57,656 nt of DNA from Desulfarculales bacterium UBA702 (GTDB lineage Bacteria > Desulfobacterota > Syntrophobacteria > Syntrophobacterales > Syntrophobacteraceae): NCBI GenBank assembly GCA_002298165.1, contig DBMI01000113.1, forward strand, positions 1 to 57,656, given 5' to 3'. A program made the position numbers and the translations under genes. How positions within the stretch are numbered: position 1 is the stretch's first letter; the number at the start of each line of letters is the position of its first letter. The notes below the pieces were generated by a model, which worked only from the letters and a program-made list of their open reading frames with translations, was not told the origin of the DNA and searched no databases. Positions 40,742 through 50,260 of this stretch are shown here, piece after piece.

Positions 40742-43402
40742 TTATTGCAGCGCAAAGTGGGGAGAGCGCAGAAATCTTCCGATTTGCCTGCTGTAGAGCT
40801 GGATGAGAGCGCGGCTGTCTGTACCCGGGCTTAGTTCCTCTTCCTTGCCTTTGTCTCCGTTCTGTTTTTTCGAGATAACATCCTTTTCAATATAGAGCTT
40901 GAGCGCGTTATCGAAGATGATCTTCGATATGCACTCGGGCCGTTCCACAAGTTCGAGCTTCAGGGCTTTGTTTCCCAGACTAAGGATTTTCTTGACGTAA
41001 TCCTTTTCCGTATAGCCGGTTTTCTGCAGATAGCGCAAGCCCCGCAAAACGAGCCAGTAGCCCTCGAAATAATTTCTCAGCAGGCCATGGAACGAATGGG
41101 CCGCCTGCAGGCCCTTATGGGCAAGAATATAGGGCTGGTCCCCCTCGCCGATCCTGTGTAAAAACCCCAATTTTTCGAAGGTGCTCAGGGTTTCCCCTAC
41201 AAACTTGTCATCACTTAACTCGTTATCGTAAACGAACTCGAATTTAAAGAAGTTTTTCATGAACGATACGTCTTCGATCACCTGGCCGACACTGAACCGA
41301 AAGGTCTGCTGGGCAAGGATCGAAGTTGATACATAGGCAGCCGGAAGCAAGAAGTGGATTATATTATTTTTATAATATTCGAGTGTCAGCCGCTTATTAT
41401 CCTCAATTGTGAAAACCTCTTCCTCAAGATCTTCGTCTTCGTCTTTCAACTTACCGACGAGCTTACTGCGTTCGAGGTCCCGCAGTGAGTCTTGCAGGCA
41501 TGCCTCCAGGTTTTTAAGAGTCTTGGAGGCGCGAATTTCACGGTCCATCAGATAATCGTAAAAAGTCCTCGATGTCTCGTTAAATTCCGCTTTCGATACG
41601 CCGTGTCGGGCCGAGGTCAGCAGGGCCGAGGCGGCCAGGGCATGGGGGGTCACAAGGGATGACTCATTTATGCAATTTATTATGCGATAGGCAAAATCGC
41701 GATACATTGCATGACGGTCCTTGGGTACCATTGTGCCGAGATCGAAATTATTGCGATCGAGGTACTGCCGAAGTGAGAGCGGCTCGGCGAACTGGACGTA
41801 AACACGCCCATATCTTTTGCGAAGAACCCGCCGCACCTTCACGAGCTGACCGAAATTCTCCTCTTCCTTGGCCCCTCCGGAGATTTCCTTGAGGTAAGAT
41901 TCCTCCTCGGGTATCCGGTCGTAGCAGATGGAAGTGGGAACAAATACAAGGTCTTCGCAAAACCCTTCCTCGACCGCCTGTATGAGGATCGCAAGCAGCC
42001 CGAGTTTTGGCAGAAAGAGCTTGCCGGTCCGGCTGCGCCCGCCCTCGATAAAGAACTCAATGTTATGACCCAGTTGCACCATCGTCTTCACATAGAGCGA
42101 GAAGACCTCGGCGTAAAATTTCAGGCCCTTGAACGAGCGGCGTATGAAAAAAGCCCCACCCCTGCTGAAAAGCGCTCCCAGCGGCCAGAAAGCAAGGTTC
42201 TTGCCCGCTGCGATAAAGGGCGTGTAGAGGTTATTGGCATAGAGGAGGTGCGAAAGCAGCAGGTAGTCCATATGGCTCTTATGGCACGGCACATAGACCA
42301 GCGTATTGTGCCTTGCCGCCCGCTTTACCCTCTGAAGGCTTTCCACATCCAGGTCCAAACCATCGAAGAGCGTGTTCCAAACCCAGTTGAAGATCTTCGA
42401 GGCGATCTGAATGAAGGTGGTGCTATAGTTGGATGCGATCTCCTCTAGATATTCGTCCGCCTCCATGCGAACCTTCCAGACTTCCTGGTTATTGGCTCGC
42501 GCCCGGCGCTGCATCAAGCTCTCAAGCTTTGGATGGCGGAGAATTATTTCCTTTATTTCGAGCTTGCTCTTAAGGGTTGGTCCGACTATGGCACGCTTGA
42601 GTTCATCCTGTGAATCGACCATGCTGCGGCGAAGCTCGAATATCTGTTTGCGCTTTAAATATTCGTCCTCGGAAAGCTCCGGAACCACCTCCTGCAGATT
42701 CAGGGGCTCACCGGATTCCATAACAGCGTATGGGTTTCCGCTAAGAAACGACATTACCTTGCGTATGGCGCCAAGCTGCTTTTTCTGCCCGAGCAAGATA
42801 TCGAATGGGCGGCGGCGCTGCCCCTCCGGTTTCCTGCTATACAGGAGCACGAGCGGAACGATGAAGATAGGCCGCTCCGTTTCTTTTTGGAGCTCGACCA
42901 GATGTTCGAGCGGGTCGTTTTTCACCAGTACGGTGCTTCGGTAATACCCCCGCTTGCCTACCAGGAAAACAAGGCCCGAGTCACCTTCCTTGATGCGTTC
43001 CGCATAATGCCCGCCTGCATAAGGGTCGGGAAGTCCCCAGTAGCGGACCAGGTGCACCAGGTGGTAGATCAGCGTCTTTAGAGCGAACCAGAGCGGCTGC
43101 CAGAAATAGGGGTGCATGTCGAAAATGAAAGTGGGTGAGGCAAGTCCAAGCTGGTGCAGCCTCATACTGACGTAGGCAAAATCGACCTGCGAGGGATACT
43201 TCATGGCATAAATCACCGTGCCGCGCCTCGAAAGCTCCTCCAGCGCCAACTGCTGGTCTTCAGGCACGGTGACACGGGCCACCATCCGCTCGAACCATTT
43301 CTGTAATGGAAATCGTGGTTTACTATTGATCGAATACCCGAACCGGTCTTTTCGACCCAGAGTCGCCGTATTCGCAATTGATTGTTTTATCCTGGCAATC
43401 AC
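40742..43402 (-). CDS. plsB: glycerol-3-phosphate 1-O-acyltransferase, PlsB-like
   Basis: This 886-aa protein resembles membrane-associated PlsB, which adds the first acyl chain to sn-glycerol 3-phosphate. The acyltransferase block I is HKSHMDYLLL (H-x4-D, near residue 371), with the glycerol-3-phosphate-binding FIEGGRSRTGK (near 445) and a following VPTSICYDRIPE. E. coli PlsB is about 807 aa; the extra length is mostly N-terminal. The start is GTG at 43402. GpsA, encoded 0.8 kb upstream on the same strand, makes its substrate, so the grouping is metabolically sensible. Confidence 0.9.
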   Translation of the reverse strand: MIARIKQSIANTATLGRKDRFGYSINSKPRFPLQKWFERMVARVTVPEDQQLALEELSRRGTVIYAMKYPSQVDFAYVSMRLHQLGLASPTFIFDMHPYFWQPLWFALKTLIYHLVHLVRYWGLPDPYAGGHYAERIKEGDSGLVFLVGKRGYYRSTVLVKNDPLEHLVELQKETERPIFIVPLVLLYSRKPEGQRRRPFDILLGQKKQLGAIRKVMSFLSGNPYAVMESGEPLNLQEVVPELSEDEYLKRKQIFELRRSMVDSQDELKRAIVGPTLKSKLEIKEIILRHPKLESLMQRRARANNQEVWKVRMEADEYLEEIASNYSTTFIQIASKIFNWVWNTLFDGLDLDVESLQRVKRAARHNTLVYVPCHKSHMDYLLLSHLLYANNLYTPFIAAGKNLAFWPLGALFSRGGAFFIRRSFKGLKFYAEVFSLYVKTMVQLGHNIEFFIEGGRSRTGKLFLPKLGLLAILIQAVEEGFCEDLVFVPTSICYDRIPEEESYLKEISGGAKEEENFGQLVKVRRVLRKRYGRVYVQFAEPLSLRQYLDRNNFDLGTMVPKDRHAMYRDFAYRIINCINESSLVTPHALAASALLTSARHGVSKAEFNETSRTFYDYLMDREIRASKTLKNLEACLQDSLRDLERSKLVGKLKDEDEDLEEEVFTIEDNKRLTLEYYKNNIIHFLLPAAYVSTSILAQQTFRFSVGQVIEDVSFMKNFFKFEFVYDNELSDDKFVGETLSTFEKLGFLHRIGEGDQPYILAHKGLQAAHSFHGLLRNYFEGYWLVLRGLRYLQKTGYTEKDYVKKILSLGNKALKLELVERPECISKIIFDNALKLYIEKDVISKKQNGDKGKEEELSPGTDSRALIQLYSRQIGRFLRSPHFALQ

Positions 43403-43817
43403 TTCTTCTCAGCTTTCTCTCTACCAAATACGCGCAATATCGGCGCAACTTAATAAACTAACAAAAATGCCGCCAAAGACCAAGGCTTTTTGGGGCACAA
43501 GGGCTTGGGAGTGAAATATTGGGGAAGGTGGTGACAAATCGGTGGCTGGGGCTATTGGCATACCTCTTCACTAGGCGGACGCTTTCACTACCAAACTATT
43601 TTGTTTCCATACATAAGCGTTTGCAAACATATTTGCCGGAAAGGACCAAAAAAAAGGGGGCGCTGCATCGTGCCGATAACAGCGCCCCGTTTCCATCAAT
43701 ATCTGGTAAATGACCTATACCTTTACGTTATTTAGGTTCATCCGGCAAACGAGTACCTCCAATGCTTCTCGCGCGAATACCTCACAACGTCATTCCGCGA
43801 AGGCGGGAATCCAGTTT
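43403..43817. other. intergenic, no supported gene
   Basis: About 415 bases lie between the start of plsB and the GIY-YIG remnant. Short frames on the plus strand have no recognisable sequence. A GCGGGAATCCAG repeat fragment occurs near 43804-43816. Confidence 0.5.
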
Positions 43818-44040
43818 AGACACGCATCGTGTTGTAAAGATCTATCCACTCGGGATTGCTTTGCTCTATCAATCTTATCTTCCAGGCTCTTTCCCATTTC
43901 TTGAGCTGCTTTCACGGGTAATGGCAGATTCAGCAGTTTCGTGCGTTCGAAATAAACGAGCATTTTAACGCCGTATTTCTTGGTGAATCCTTCAACTACA
44001 TCCTGTTTGTGATGCCCATACTCTTTGCACCAGATTGGAT
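43818..44040 (-). pseudogene. GIY-YIG endonuclease-like gene remnant
   Basis: On the minus strand one frame reads HHKQDVVEGFTKKYGVKMLV followed by YFERTK, the middle and end of a small GIY-YIG nuclease. The upstream part matching LVQRVW is in another frame, and no GIY-YIG start is seen. The end (SLEDKIDRAKQS) continues into repeat sequence. I read it as a frameshifted remnant of a free-standing GIY-YIG gene of the common small family, now flanked by dispersed repeats. Confidence 0.6.
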
Positions 44041-44080
44041 GTTACACCGACTTATAGCGTACCCCATGGCAATGGCGGTA

Positions 44081-44135
44081 TGTAGGGGCAAAAGATTTTT
44101 TGCCCTGGATTCCCGCCTTCGCGGGAATGACGTGG
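44081..44135. repeat. dispersed TGTAGGGGCA repeat, degenerate copy
   Basis: It has TGTAGGGGCAAAAGATTTTTTGCCC in outline, then GGATTCCCGCCTTCGCGGGAATGACG, the second of which is also a palindrome and is echoed at the left window edge. The right arm of the first palindrome is incomplete. Confidence 0.65.
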
Positions 44136-44195
44136 TCGGGTCGATCCCTCCTTTGGGTGCAATATCCAGTACGCGTTTCCCGGAAGACCCGTTAT

Positions 44196-45236
44196 TTAAT
44201 CCACCCTACAAATCTCAGGGTCATATTCCAGCTCGTGTTTGAGGTTGCGCTCCATCAGGTCGCGCAGGACTCGGCGGGGATCTTTGTTTTCATACAGGAC
44301 CCGGTAGACATTCTCGCAAATCGGCATATCCACTTCCATTTTCTTTGCGAGGGCATGAATCGATTTTGCCGTGACCACGCCTTCGGCAACCTGGCGCATG
44401 CCGCCAAGAATTTCTTCCAGTTTTTTGCCCTGTCCGAGTTGGAAGCCCACGGTGCGGTTTCGGCTGAGATCTCCGGTGCAGGTCAGCAGGAGGTCGCCGA
44501 TTCCGGCAAGGCCCGAGAATGTAAGCGGGTGGGCGCCCATTTTCACCCCCAGGCGCGATATTTCGGCCAGGCCCCTGGTGATCAGGGCCGCCCGGGTGTT
44601 GTATCCAAAACCGAGGCCGTCGCAGACGCCCGCCGCGAGAGCTATTACATTCTTGGACGCTCCGGCCAATTCCACCCCTATTACATCCGAGCTTGTGTAG
44701 ATGCGGAAAAGGTCGGTCGAGAGTACTCGCTGGACTTTTCTCGTTATTTCAATGTCTTCACCAGCAAGTGTCACTGCGGTCGGGACTTTTTGCATAACCT
44801 CCTTTGCAAAGGAGGGCCCCGATAGGCAGAGCACCTTTATATTGCTCCCGCCCGGAAGGATTTCTTTCCAGACACCCGACATGGTGAGGAGGGTATCGTT
44901 TTCGATTCCCTTGGTGGCATTGACTATCAGCGCATCATCGCCAAGGAAAGGGAGGATGTCGAGTGCGACACCCCTGTAGACATGGGATGGGACGACCATA
45001 ACGAGCAGGCGGGATTTCCTGACCACCTCTTCAAGCGAGTTGAGCGCATGGAGGTTCGAGTGCAGCTTGAACCCCGGCAGGTAGAACGGGTTTTCGCGGG
45101 TACTGCAGATAGTATCGCAGAGGTCTTTTTCAAAAACCCAAAGATTTACTTCAGTTCCCCTGGCGGCAATGAGGTCGGCAAGGGTGGTGCCCCAGCTACC
45201 GGCCCCGATTACGCCGACCGGTGATAAATGGTTCAA
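44196..45236 (-). CDS. gpsA: NAD(P)H-dependent glycerol-3-phosphate dehydrogenase
   Basis: This 346-aa enzyme reduces dihydroxyacetone phosphate to sn-glycerol 3-phosphate, the backbone for phospholipids. The dinucleotide site is GAGSWGTTLADLIA (near residues 11-24), with the catalytic and substrate region ALAAGVCDGLGFGYNTRAALITRG (seen in parts) and FSGLAGIGDLLLTCTGDLSRNR. The start is TTG, overlapping the gyrA stop in TTGA, so gpsA is translationally coupled to gyrA. Length is normal. The downstream plsB uses the product. Confidence 0.95.
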   Translation of the reverse strand: MNHLSPVGVIGAGSWGTTLADLIAARGTEVNLWVFEKDLCDTICSTRENPFYLPGFKLHSNLHALNSLEEVVRKSRLLVMVVPSHVYRGVALDILPFLGDDALIVNATKGIENDTLLTMSGVWKEILPGGSNIKVLCLSGPSFAKEVMQKVPTAVTLAGEDIEITRKVQRVLSTDLFRIYTSSDVIGVELAGASKNVIALAAGVCDGLGFGYNTRAALITRGLAEISRLGVKMGAHPLTFSGLAGIGDLLLTCTGDLSRNRTVGFQLGQGKKLEEILGGMRQVAEGVVTAKSIHALAKKMEVDMPICENVYRVLYENKDPRRVLRDLMERNLKHELEYDPEICRVD

Positions 45237-47665
45237 TTTTCGCCATCCTCTCTACTGCTGTCGGCCTCATCGAGAACGGTAAGGTCCACAACACTTTCGC
45301 CTTCTGACAGGTCGATCAGCTTGACGCCCTGAGTCACGCGGCCGATCTTGCTTATACCGGCTACGGGCATGCGAATGAGGCGGCCGCGGTCGGTGATGAG
45401 TATTATGCCTTCTTCTTCGGCCACCTGGCGGAAGCCGATTACAGACCCGTTTCGCTCCGTTACCTTGAGGTTGAGTACCCCCTTGCCGCCCCTTGACTGG
45501 GGCCGGTAGCATTCCTCGGGCGTGCGTTTGCCGAATCCTTTCTCGGTAACAACCAGGATGCACTTTCCGGGGTCGATCATGTCCATTCCGACAAGCTGAG
45601 ACCCATCGAGGTTCATGCCCCGTATGCCGCGGCTCACGCGACCAAGAGGCCGGAACTCCTCTTCGTTTACCCGGATGCACTTCCCGCTGCGGCTCATGAG
45701 GAATATGTCGCGCTTGCCGTCAGTTACGCAAACCGAGATGAGTTCGTCGTCGTCATCGAGGTTTATGGCCCGGATGCCGTTTGAACGTGGATTTGCGTAG
45801 GCGGAGAGCTCGCTTTTCTTTATTACGCCGTTCTTTGTCGCCATTACAGCGAAGTGTCCCGGCGAAAATTCCTTTATCGGAAGAATGGTCTGTATCTTCT
45901 CGCCCGGCTGGAGCGGGAGAAGGTTTACAATAGCCTTGCCAAGCGCCGTCGGACCTACTTCCGGAAGTTCATAGACCTTGAGCCAGAAGATCTGGCCGCG
46001 ATTGGTGAAAAGAAGCAGGTAGTCCTTTGTCGCAGCCGAGAAAAGGCTCGTTACGACGTCTTCTTCGCGCGTGGCCATGCCTGTGCGGCCCTTGCCGCCG
46101 CGCCTCTGCTCGCGGTAGACCGACAGCGGAGTTCGTTTTATGTAGCCGGCCCGCGAGACGGTTACAACCATATCCTCCAACGGAATCAGGTCTTCGAGGC
46201 AGATGTCCTGCGAATCGGGGATTATCTCGGTTCTGCGGCCGTCGCCGAATTCTTCCATCAACTCGCGGATTTCCGTTCGGATGATCTCGTCTACGAGTGC
46301 GGCCGAGGCCAGGATCTGCTTCAATCTCTCGATTTCCTTGATGAGGTCTTCATACTCCTTGATGATCTTGTCGCGCTCCAGACCGGTTAAGCGCTGGAGT
46401 CTCATATTGAGTATTTCCTGAGCCTGGATATCCGAGAATGCGAACTGCTCGATCAAGCCCCGCTTTGCGTCGGGAGGGGTCGCGGCGGCGCGGATCAGCT
46501 TGATGACCGCATCGAGGTTTTCAAGCGCGATCTTCAAGCCTTCCAAAATATGGGCGCGCTTTTCAGCCTGCCGGAGTTCGTAGTGCGTTCTCTTTACGAT
46601 TACTTCACGGCGGAAGTTTATGAAATGCTGCAGGATCTGTTTAAGGCTGAGTACCTCGGGCCTGTTGTCAACCACGGAAAGCATCGTTATTCCGAAGGTG
46701 CTCTCGAGCGCGGTGTTCTTGTAGAGCTGGTTTTCAATAACCTTTGGCTCGTCGCCCTGGCGAAGCGTCAGCACAATCCGCATTCCCTGGCGGTCGGATT
46801 CATCCCGTATGTCCTGGATGCCCTCGATTTTCTTCAGCTTTACAAGTTCGGCTATCCGCTCCAGGAGCCTGGCCTTGTTAACCTGGAAAGGGAGTTCGGT
46901 AATTATCAGGTGCTGCCTTCTGCCGGAGTCTTCGACCTCGACCCGGCCGCGCATCTTCACAATGCCCTTGCCGGTCTCATACGCATCGCGAATGCCGTCA
47001 CAGCCGCAGATAAATCCCGCGGTCGGAAAATCCGGTCCGGGAATAAGACGCATTAGCTCGCGGACGGTTGTGCCCGGATTATCGAGGAGCGCCAGCAGGC
47101 CCTTCGACAGCTCGCCAAGGTTGTGAGGAGGGATGTTTGTAGCCATGCCCACGGCGATGCCCGAAGATCCGTTCAACAGCAGATTGGGAACGCGCGTCGG
47201 GAGCACCACCGGTTCGAGGATTGTATTGTCGTAGTTGGGCGCAAAAAGGACGGTCTCTTTTTCGATGTCCCGCATGAACTCCATGCCGAGCTTCGCCATG
47301 CGGATTTCAGTATAACGCATTGCCGCCGGAGGATCCCCGTCGACCGACCCGAAGTTTCCCTGCCCGTCGATAAGCGGGTAGCGCATGGAGAAATCCTGCG
47401 CCATGCGCACCGTTGCATCATAGATTGCCGCATCTCCGTGCGGGTGATACTTACCCATGACATCGCCGACGATGCGTGCCGACTTCTTGTAAGGCTTGTT
47501 GTAGTCGGTGCCGGTTTCGTTCATCGAATAGAGAATGCGCCGGTGTACGGGCTTCAGCCCGTCTCGAACATCTGGTATAGCGCGGCCGATGATCACGCTC
47601 ATCGCGTAATCGAGGTACGAGAGTTTAATTTCGTCGGCAATGTTGATCGTCTTGTTGAGATCCAT
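45233..47665 (-). CDS. gyrA: DNA gyrase subunit A
   Basis: This 810-aa subunit cuts and rejoins DNA to introduce negative supercoils, in a tetramer with GyrB. The catalytic tyrosine is Y118 in AAMRYTEIRM. The GyrA-box QRRGGKG (near residue 520) marks it as GyrA, not ParC. The quinolone-resistance region has HPHGDAAIYD (residues 74-83). Length is normal and no intein is seen. It overlaps gpsA and follows gyrB after a repeat-containing gap of about 170 bases. Confidence 0.97.
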   Translation of the reverse strand: MDLNKTINIADEIKLSYLDYAMSVIIGRAIPDVRDGLKPVHRRILYSMNETGTDYNKPYKKSARIVGDVMGKYHPHGDAAIYDATVRMAQDFSMRYPLIDGQGNFGSVDGDPPAAMRYTEIRMAKLGMEFMRDIEKETVLFAPNYDNTILEPVVLPTRVPNLLLNGSSGIAVGMATNIPPHNLGELSKGLLALLDNPGTTVRELMRLIPGPDFPTAGFICGCDGIRDAYETGKGIVKMRGRVEVEDSGRRQHLIITELPFQVNKARLLERIAELVKLKKIEGIQDIRDESDRQGMRIVLTLRQGDEPKVIENQLYKNTALESTFGITMLSVVDNRPEVLSLKQILQHFINFRREVIVKRTHYELRQAEKRAHILEGLKIALENLDAVIKLIRAAATPPDAKRGLIEQFAFSDIQAQEILNMRLQRLTGLERDKIIKEYEDLIKEIERLKQILASAALVDEIIRTEIRELMEEFGDGRRTEIIPDSQDICLEDLIPLEDMVVTVSRAGYIKRTPLSVYREQRRGGKGRTGMATREEDVVTSLFSAATKDYLLLFTNRGQIFWLKVYELPEVGPTALGKAIVNLLPLQPGEKIQTILPIKEFSPGHFAVMATKNGVIKKSELSAYANPRSNGIRAINLDDDDELISVCVTDGKRDIFLMSRSGKCIRVNEEEFRPLGRVSRGIRGMNLDGSQLVGMDMIDPGKCILVVTEKGFGKRTPEECYRPQSRGGKGVLNLKVTERNGSVIGFRQVAEEEGIILITDRGRLIRMPVAGISKIGRVTQGVKLIDLSEGESVVDLTVLDEADSSREDGEN

Positions 47666-47688
47666 TAATCTTCCCTTAAGCCGTTACG

Positions 47689-47833
47689 GTTGCGCGTTGC
47701 GGGTTGCGGGTTGCGCGTTACTAGTTGCGCGTTGCGCCTTGGAAATTGGGTTTTTGATGCGAACGACACAATCGCAATTCAAACAGCGGGATACCCGCAG
47801 CCCGCAACCCGCAACCCGCAACCCGCAACCCGT
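47689..47833. repeat. inverted arrays of GTTGCGGG/GCGGGTT heptads between gyrB and gyrA
   Basis: The left arm (about 47689-47737) repeats GTTGCGGGTTGCGGG with variants including GTTGCGCG. The right arm (about 47792-47832) repeats the complement, CCCGCAACCCGCAACC. The arms would pair across a 55-base loop. This array occupies nearly the whole gap between gyrB and gyrA and lies in the gyrA leader. Confidence 0.8.
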
Positions 47834-47836
47834 GAT

Positions 47837-50260
47837 TTAAATATCCAGTTCCCTGAAATCCAGCGCGTTAGCCTGGATAAAATCACGCCGGGGTTCTACC
47901 GGGTCCCCCATCAGCGTTTGAAAAAGCTCGTCCGCGAGGTACTGGTCATCTACCCGCACCTGGAGCAGGGTCCGTTTTTCCGGGTCCATTGTGGTTTCCC
48001 AGAGCTGCTCGGGGTTCATTTCGCCAAGGCCTTTATATCGCTGAATATTCGTGCCCTTGCGGGCCTCATCCATTAAGTACTTGAAGAACTGCCTCGGGTC
48101 ATTGAATGTGACCTCACCCTGGTTGTCCCGGACAATGCATGGGGTCTCATGCAGGATTATCAGGTGCCTGTATTGCGAGAGCAGCTTGCGGAACTCTATA
48201 GAAGTGAGAAAATCATACCCCACGTGCATTCTTCTCTGACCGTTCGAAGGTTCCATAACCTCCAGGTCATAGCCCAGGTGTTCTTCTTCCTCTTCGATCG
48301 ATAGCACCTGGTATCCGATTTCTTCGAGCTTCTGTCTGAGCACGGCGACGCACTTTTCCTGGTCCTCATTGTCCAGGCTGTATTGATGGAAGATATTGAT
48401 CATCTCTTCGATCAGCTTTTTCGAGATTCCTTTTTGCGCCTGCCGTTCAAGCCAGTCGTCGTAGCGCGAATACTGGCGCATGAGATAAACAAGCTGCTCG
48501 GGCGGAAGCGCCCCCTCTTTTCCAGGAAAGAAAACCTGTTTCTTTTCTGCTGCCCGTTTCAGCAGAAACAGGTTCAAGCCCTCGTCGTCCTTGAGGTAGT
48601 GCTCGCTCTTGCCGACGGCCAGCCTGTAGAGGGGCGGTTGGGCAATGTAGAGGTGTCCCGAATTGATAAGTTCAGGCATCATTCGGAAAAAGAATGTTAG
48701 CAGAAGAGTGCGAATATGGGCGCCGTCCACGTCGGCATCTGTCATAATGATGATCTTATGATAGCGGACCTTCTCCGGTTTGTATTCGTCCCCCTTGCCG
48801 ATCCCGGCGCCGAGCGCCGAAATCATGTTCCGGATTTCCTGGTTTTCGAGCATTTTGTCAAAGCGCGCCTTCTCGACGTTTAAAATCTTTCCGCGCAACG
48901 GAAGTATGGCCTGGAAGGCCCGGTTTCTGCCTTGTTTGGCGGAGCCTCCGGCCGAATCCCCCTCGACTATGAAAATCTCGCTCTTGGAGGGGTCCCGTTC
49001 CTGGCAATCGGCAAGTTTTCCGGGAAGCGAGTTATCGCTTAGAACGCCTTTTCTGCGGGTAAGCTCTTTTGCACGCCGGGCTGCCTCTCTTGCCCTTGCA
49101 GCTTCGACCACCTTTTCAAGGATTGACCGGATGATCTTGGGGTTCTCCTCGAAGAAAGCCGAGAGCTTTTCATAGACCAGGTTTTCGACGAGGCCCTTTA
49201 CTTCGCTGTTTCCCAGCTTGGTCTTGGTCTGGCCTTCGAACTGGGGCTGCGGAATTTTTATGCTTACGACCGCGGTCAGTCCTTCGCGAACGTCGTCGCC
49301 GACCATCTTTTCGAGATCCGGGGCCTTGATGGTCTTGTTCTGGGTCGCATACTGCTTGATCGAGCGCGTCAGTCCCGCCTTGAAGCCCACCAAGTGGGTC
49401 CCGCCCTCTTTCGTGTTAATATTATTGGCGAAAGTGAATATCTTCTCGTTATACGTTCCGTTGTACTGTATCGCCACGCCGATGGAGATGGCGTTTTTTT
49501 CACCGGTGATATTGATTATTTCCGGAAAAATCGGCTCCTTGCCTTTATTGAGATACTCTACAAAGGTGGTAAGCCCGCCTTCATAGTAAAAGACCCTCTC
49601 TTTGGGAATGCGCTCGTCGGAAAGTTCGATCTTGAGGCCCGAGTTCAGGAAGGCGAGTTCCCTCAGACGCTCGGCGAGGATATCGAAGCTCATTTCGGTG
49701 TGCTCGAAGATGAGGGAGTCGGGCATGAATGTGACCCGGGTGCCGCGCTTGGTGGTATCGCCCTTAAGGACGAGAGGTGTTGTCGGAACACCGCGCTCGA
49801 ATCTCTGGTGATGAATTTTGCCGTCGCGCCTTATCTCGACTTCGAGGTATTCACTGAGCGCATTGACTACTGATACGCCAACACCGTGCAGACCGCCGGA
49901 AACCTTGTAGGTCGAATCATCGAATTTGCCGCCCGCGTGCAGCTTGGTCATTACAACCGTTACAGCCGACACGCCTTCCTTTTCGTGCAGATCGACCGGG
50001 ATGCCTCGGCCGTTATCGTCAACGGTAATCGAGCCGTCCAGGTGAATCTGGACCTTGATGTGATTGCAATGCCCGGCGAGGGCCTCATCTATGCTGTTAT
50101 CCACGACTTCGTAGACGAGATGATGGAGTCCTTCCGTGGAGACGTTGCCGATGTACATCGAGGGCCGCACGCGGACTGCGCTGAGTCCTTCGAGAACGGT
50201 TATTTGTTGTGCGGTATATTCGTCTTCGGGAAGATTTTGCAGTGCTTCGAGTTCTGGCAT
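47837..50260 (-). CDS. gyrB: DNA gyrase subunit B
   Basis: This 807-aa ATPase subunit has the GHKL ATPase marks (NSIDEALAGH, DNGRGIPVDLHEKEG, GGLHGVGVSVVNALS) and the TOPRIM marks EGDSAGGSAKQGRNR and DADVDGAHIRTLLL. Length fits the longer Gram-negative type with an insert in the TOPRIM half. The C-terminal region ends GDPVEPRRDFIQANAL. It is the first gene of a gyrB-gyrA-gpsA run on the minus strand, with an ATG start. Confidence 0.97.
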   Translation of the reverse strand: MPELEALQNLPEDEYTAQQITVLEGLSAVRVRPSMYIGNVSTEGLHHLVYEVVDNSIDEALAGHCNHIKVQIHLDGSITVDDNGRGIPVDLHEKEGVSAVTVVMTKLHAGGKFDDSTYKVSGGLHGVGVSVVNALSEYLEVEIRRDGKIHHQRFERGVPTTPLVLKGDTTKRGTRVTFMPDSLIFEHTEMSFDILAERLRELAFLNSGLKIELSDERIPKERVFYYEGGLTTFVEYLNKGKEPIFPEIINITGEKNAISIGVAIQYNGTYNEKIFTFANNINTKEGGTHLVGFKAGLTRSIKQYATQNKTIKAPDLEKMVGDDVREGLTAVVSIKIPQPQFEGQTKTKLGNSEVKGLVENLVYEKLSAFFEENPKIIRSILEKVVEAARAREAARRAKELTRRKGVLSDNSLPGKLADCQERDPSKSEIFIVEGDSAGGSAKQGRNRAFQAILPLRGKILNVEKARFDKMLENQEIRNMISALGAGIGKGDEYKPEKVRYHKIIIMTDADVDGAHIRTLLLTFFFRMMPELINSGHLYIAQPPLYRLAVGKSEHYLKDDEGLNLFLLKRAAEKKQVFFPGKEGALPPEQLVYLMRQYSRYDDWLERQAQKGISKKLIEEMINIFHQYSLDNEDQEKCVAVLRQKLEEIGYQVLSIEEEEEHLGYDLEVMEPSNGQRRMHVGYDFLTSIEFRKLLSQYRHLIILHETPCIVRDNQGEVTFNDPRQFFKYLMDEARKGTNIQRYKGLGEMNPEQLWETTMDPEKRTLLQVRVDDQYLADELFQTLMGDPVEPRRDFIQANALDFRELDI

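Noticed and set aside
45233..50260. gyrA/gyrB read as parC/parE
   Set aside because: The GyrA-box QRRGGKG and the long GyrB with a C-terminal insert favour gyrase.
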